Source: Dictyobacter alpinus (lineage in GTDB: Bacteria; Chloroflexota; Ktedonobacteria; Ktedonobacterales; Ktedonobacteraceae). From it: a stretch of DNA of 64,000 bases. Under the pieces are notes generated by a model. That model was not told the DNA's origin, did no database searches, and worked only from the letters and a program-made list of their open reading frames with translations. The position numbers and the translations under genes are program-made. Of the stretch, positions 62,318 to 64,000 are shown in pieces (the stretch's first letter is position 1; the number at the start of each line of letters is the position of its first letter). The DNA lies in assembly GCF_003967575.1 (NCBI RefSeq), contig NZ_BIFT01000001.1, forward strand, positions 3,534,001 through 3,598,000, read 5' to 3'.

Positions 62318-63178
62318 CTAGACGAACAGTGGTTGCATACCAAGATTGCCAATCATGGCATCCATGTCGGCATTGCTGGTCTGCTTCTCAAAGCGACTGG
62401 CGGCATCTAGAACCTTTGGCAGGAGATGGATATCTCCGACCGTATTCAAGAAGACACCCTCATGACCCAGGACCCAATGGACGGCGCGATCAATATCGGC
62501 CTGCTCTTCGAGTGGAGCATACCAGGTGCTATGCGTCTGTTTCTCCCCTAGCCAGGGCTTATAGGCGATTGATTTGATCGTCTGGACCGCAACATTGCGC
62601 TGTTTACACGTTGCGACCAGCGCATGAAAGTTTTCTGCATAATAAGGATTTTGCAGCGTCACATAGTTGCAAGGAAGCAAGACAGAATCGAAATCAAAAC
62701 GCTCAAGGCTACGGCGATGGGTGGCCGCGATCTGCAAACCATGACCCGTCACACCAATAGCTTTAATCAATCCCTGTTTTTTCGCCTCTATGGCCGCATC
62801 GATCACGCCACCAGGACTCAAAGCGATATCCCATTCAATGGGATCAGCCAGATTATGGAACTGCCACAGATCCACAGCATCTATTTTCATCCGTTCCAGT
62901 GAACGCTGTAATTCTTCCATGGCTTTCGAGGCCGTGCGTTCACCCGTTTTGGTCGCGACAAAGAACTCGGAGCGATGTTGGGCCATCCAGGGAGCAATGC
63001 GTAATTCAGCATCGCCATAGCTGGCCGCCACATCAATGTGGTTGACGCCATATTTCAGCAATACCTCTAATGTCTGGTCCGCCTCCGCCTGAGTCACAGA
63101 GCCCAGCGCTGCGGCACCAAAGAGAGTACGGCTACTCATATGTCCTGTACGACCAAAAGGCTGCTTTGCAATAGTCAT
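62318..63178 (-). CDS. Aldo/keto reductase
   Basis: 286 aa TIM-barrel oxidoreductase of a short AKR subfamily. Tetrad: Asp and Tyr in HIDVAASYGDAELR, Lys in FVATKTGERT, His in DLWQFHNLADP. The N-terminus reads FGRTGHMSSRTLFGAAALG. It differs from the 318-aa enzyme at 32442-33398 in length and motif wording. GGAG lies 11 bases before ATG 63178, a little far. Monocistronic. Substrate not predictable. Confidence 0.88.
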   Translation of the reverse strand: MTIAKQPFGRTGHMSSRTLFGAAALGSVTQAEADQTLEVLLKYGVNHIDVAASYGDAELRIAPWMAQHRSEFFVATKTGERTASKAMEELQRSLERMKIDAVDLWQFHNLADPIEWDIALSPGGVIDAAIEAKKQGLIKAIGVTGHGLQIAATHRRSLERFDFDSVLLPCNYVTLQNPYYAENFHALVATCKQRNVAVQTIKSIAYKPWLGEKQTHSTWYAPLEEQADIDRAVHWVLGHEGVFLNTVGDIHLLPKVLDAASRFEKQTSNADMDAMIGNLGMQPLFV

Positions 63179-63376
63179 AAATAATTATTCTCCATTACCT
63201 ATCTACCCTTGATGGGCAACTCCTACATACTATCCATACAACCATTACGGATCAACGGCATGATCAGTTTTGCGATAGAAGGCGGTTGTCGTAGTATAAT
63301 TTTACATTATACGTCTTAAAAAGCAATCCACGACGCCGCTTGAGTAGCCATAAGACAGTAGTACAAGGAGCTAAAG

Positions 63377-64000
63377 ATGGATCTTTCTACCCAGGACTTA
63401 AAACGTATTCTCGCCGATGCGACAGAAAGAATAGAGGACGTGGTTATGCTGACGCAGCGTATCTGCGCTGTACCGGCTCCCACCGGAGAGGAGCATGAAC
63501 GAGCGAAATTTGTGGCTGACCTGTGGCGTGAACGTGGCTACAATCCAGAGGTGGACGAACTGGGGAATGTGTATGTGCGGCGTGGAAAAAAGGCGGATCG
63601 TCCTGTATTGCTGCTCCTGACGCATATTGACACCGTCTTTCCCGCCTCGACCCCGCTCACCATTCGGCGTGATGGCGATCTGCTCTATGGTCCTGGTATT
63701 GGTGATAACAGTGTCAGTGTCGCCGCCGCCCTGACCGCCGTCGAGCTATTGGATACATATGGCTGGGAGACAGCCGTAGATCTGGTGCTGGTGGCCAATG
63801 TTGGTGAGGAAGGCCTGGGCGATCTCCGTGGTGCCCGTAAAGCGGTTGAGCGCTATCGAGAGCAGCTGGCAGGAGTTCTGGTGGTAGATGGCAATATAGG
63901 GAGCATTGTTAATGTTGCCGTAGGCTCAAAGCGTTTAAAAATCACCGTAAAAGGTCCTGGTGGACACTCATTTGGCTCATTTGGTGTGCCCAGTGCGATC
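63377..64000 (+). CDS. M20 family metallopeptidase (N-terminal part)
   Basis: ATG 63377 with AAGGAG upstream; the frame runs off the right edge after 208 codons. Zinc motifs of the M20 (PepT/ArgE/CPG2-type) fold are visible: LLLTHIDTVFP (first His and Asp), GPGIGDNSVSV (bridging Asp), ANVGEEGLGDLRG (Glu pair) and PGGHSFGSFG (start of the dimerisation domain, with the His). It would cleave di- or tripeptides or acyl-amino acids in the cytoplasm. The C-terminal part is outside the window. Confidence 0.85.
   Translation, partial: MDLSTQDLKRILADATERIEDVVMLTQRICAVPAPTGEEHERAKFVADLWRERGYNPEVDELGNVYVRRGKKADRPVLLLLTHIDTVFPASTPLTIRRDGDLLYGPGIGDNSVSVAAALTAVELLDTYGWETAVDLVLVANVGEEGLGDLRGARKAVERYREQLAGVLVVDGNIGSIVNVAVGSKRLKITVKGPGGHSFGSFGVPSAI

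Overview
The window looks like chromosomal DNA of a Ktedonobacteria-type Chloroflexota bacterium: filamentous, large-genome, moderate GC. The evidence is indirect: two eukaryote-like Ser/Thr kinases (one with a zinc ribbon and membrane tail, one with WD40 repeats), a sedolisin peptidase, paralogous Tic20/DUF4870-like membrane proteins, a tricorn homologue, an FAAL/PKS/NRPS assembly line and many long perfect extragenic palindromes. No tRNA, rRNA, CRISPR array, transposase or prophage was seen.

Layout. 0-10 kb: end of an unidentified gene, xylose isomerase, a lipoprotein, a DUF4870-like protein, a zinc-ribbon kinase, nitroreductase, an FMN alpha-hydroxy-acid oxidase and an acyltransferase. 10.4-13.9 kb: pyruvate dehydrogenase operon (E1 alpha, E1 beta, E2; no E3). 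14-20 kb: two unidentified genes, an Old Yellow Enzyme, a long aldehyde-dehydrogenase-like protein and a ComB-like phosphatase. 20-34.6 kb: tricorn protease, sedolisin, WD40 kinase, a GGQ ribosome-rescue-type factor, a PQQ-type propeller protein, aldo/keto reductase and small enzymes.

34.6-41.2 kb is a minus-strand glycerol/dihydroxyacetone cluster in the order glpK, glpF, glpD, dhaK, dhaL, dhaM. Glycerol would enter through GlpF, be phosphorylated by GlpK and oxidised by GlpD to dihydroxyacetone phosphate, while DhaKLM phosphorylates dihydroxyacetone using a PTS-derived phosphate. A 6-3-6 inverted repeat overlaps the predicted glpK promoter.

43.9-58.4 kb is the main point of interest: a three-gene, about 14.5-kb minus-strand assembly line. 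Its order is FAAL-ACP-KS-AT-DH(N-half), then luciferase-like monooxygenase-DH(C-half)-KR-ACP-docking tail, then C-A(Ser)-PCP followed by two fused KAS III-type domains. The first KAS III keeps Cys-His-Asn and the second has lost them. The dehydratase is split between two polypeptides. There is no thioesterase, so the KAS III pair is the obvious candidate for carbon-carbon-bond-forming release. A strong promoter (TTGACA, 17 nt, TATTAT) precedes the first gene. Beyond the 3' end lies a repeat island with five copies of an 84-bp motif, three direct and two inverted, around an AT-rich palindromic core.

58.8-64 kb: a BldC-like HTH protein, HtpG, a small unidentified protein, an aldo/keto reductase and the start of an M20 peptidase.

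Three classes of intergenic structure recur: cloverleaf-like clusters of hairpins, very long perfect palindromes, and a family of about 150 bp with 30-bp inverted ends (complete copies at 19.0, 32.1 and 43.7 kb, one fragment at 25.6 kb).
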